A stretch of 5,418 nucleotides of DNA from Shewanella sp. GTDB lineage: Bacteria; Pseudomonadota; Gammaproteobacteria; Enterobacterales; Shewanellaceae. The stretch spans positions 1 through 5,418 of the forward strand of contig SDWK01000848.1 of the NCBI GenBank assembly GCA_004195335.1, in the 5' to 3' direction. Numbering within the stretch: the first letter of the stretch is position 1; each line of letters starts with the position of its first letter. The notes below the pieces were generated by a model that saw nothing but the letters and a program-made list of their open reading frames with translations, was not told where the DNA came from and made no database searches. Both the position numbers and the translations under genes were made by a program. This document shows, piece by piece, positions 5,346 through 5,418 of this stretch.

Positions 5346-5418
5346 CGTTTTGGAGTCTCAGGCTGCGGTTGTCGGCTACATATTTCGCGATACGAAGAGC
5401 ATCATAGAAACACAGGTA
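5287..5418 (-). CDS. Possible C-terminal end of an upstream gene (partial)
   Basis: The minus-strand frame entering at 5418 is open for 43 residues to TAA at 5289-5287. Its first part (FYDALRIAKYVADNRSLRL) reads like ordinary protein; the two other minus frames close within about 55 bases of the edge. It would overlap the start of the Cys-cluster gene by 59 bases in another frame, which is long for a normal operon overlap. The last residues (RRQSQHQHAGRYR) look like shadow sequence. It could be a genuine overlapping gene end, a frameshifted extension of the Cys-cluster protein, or chance. No family is recognised. Confidence 0.3.
   Translation of the reverse strand, partial: YLCFYDALRIAKYVADNRSLRLQNDDQLLHRRQSQHQHAGRYR

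Noticed and set aside
5399..5410. A fourth CATCATA-type site: GCATCATAGAAA is identical to 2165-2176
   Set aside because: It lacks the AAAGT half at the right spacing and lies inside a possible coding frame, so a chance match is the simpler explanation.

Overview
This window looks like an accessory region of a gammaproteobacterial genome, most probably Pseudomonas-like. The evidence for that is modest. It rests on the IS21-type element end and the IS1634-type transposase remnant, both of a kind common in pseudomonads, and on the mixed base composition. There are no rRNA, tRNA or core housekeeping genes to anchor the taxonomy.

Left side (1-980), insertion-sequence debris. The first 67 bases encode the last 21 residues of an IstB-type helper ATPase and its stop codon. 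They are followed by the repeat-bearing right end of that IS21-family element, ending in CA near 146. After about 150 bases I cannot assign, there is the C-terminal part of an IS1634/IS4-group DDE transposase. It is a dead copy: the N-terminal part is missing, there is an in-frame TAG at 354-356, and the C-terminus is cut off just after the catalytic glutamate motif.

Centre left (987-2747). A complete minus-strand gene encodes a 364-residue P-loop ATPase with a probable winged-helix C-terminus. Its stop codon lies six bases from the end of the transposase remnant. Upstream of it are a TATAAT -10 box, a TTACGC repeat around the ribosome binding site, and three copies of a 14-base motif (AAAGT-NN-CATCATA). 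The outer two copies extend to 22 bases. The rest of this 666-base gap has palindromes but no convincing gene.

Centre right (2748-3918). Two minus-strand genes form a likely operon: a PssA-like CDP-alcohol phosphatidyltransferase followed by a TagD-like nucleotidyltransferase. The simplest reading is a small pathway in which the soluble enzyme activates a phospho-alcohol as a CDP derivative and the membrane enzyme moves the phospho-alcohol onto a lipid or other acceptor. The substrates cannot be read from the sequence.

Right side (3919-5418). A 524-base gap without a recognisable gene is followed by a minus-strand gene for a 300-residue protein with a Cys/His cluster that looks zinc-binding. 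A minus-strand reading frame enters from the right edge and overlaps its start. The proteins from 2748 onward are unrelated by sequence to the ATPase. I see no direct evidence that they form one system; the most testable new signals are the repeat array upstream of the ATPase and the two-gene CDP-alcohol module.
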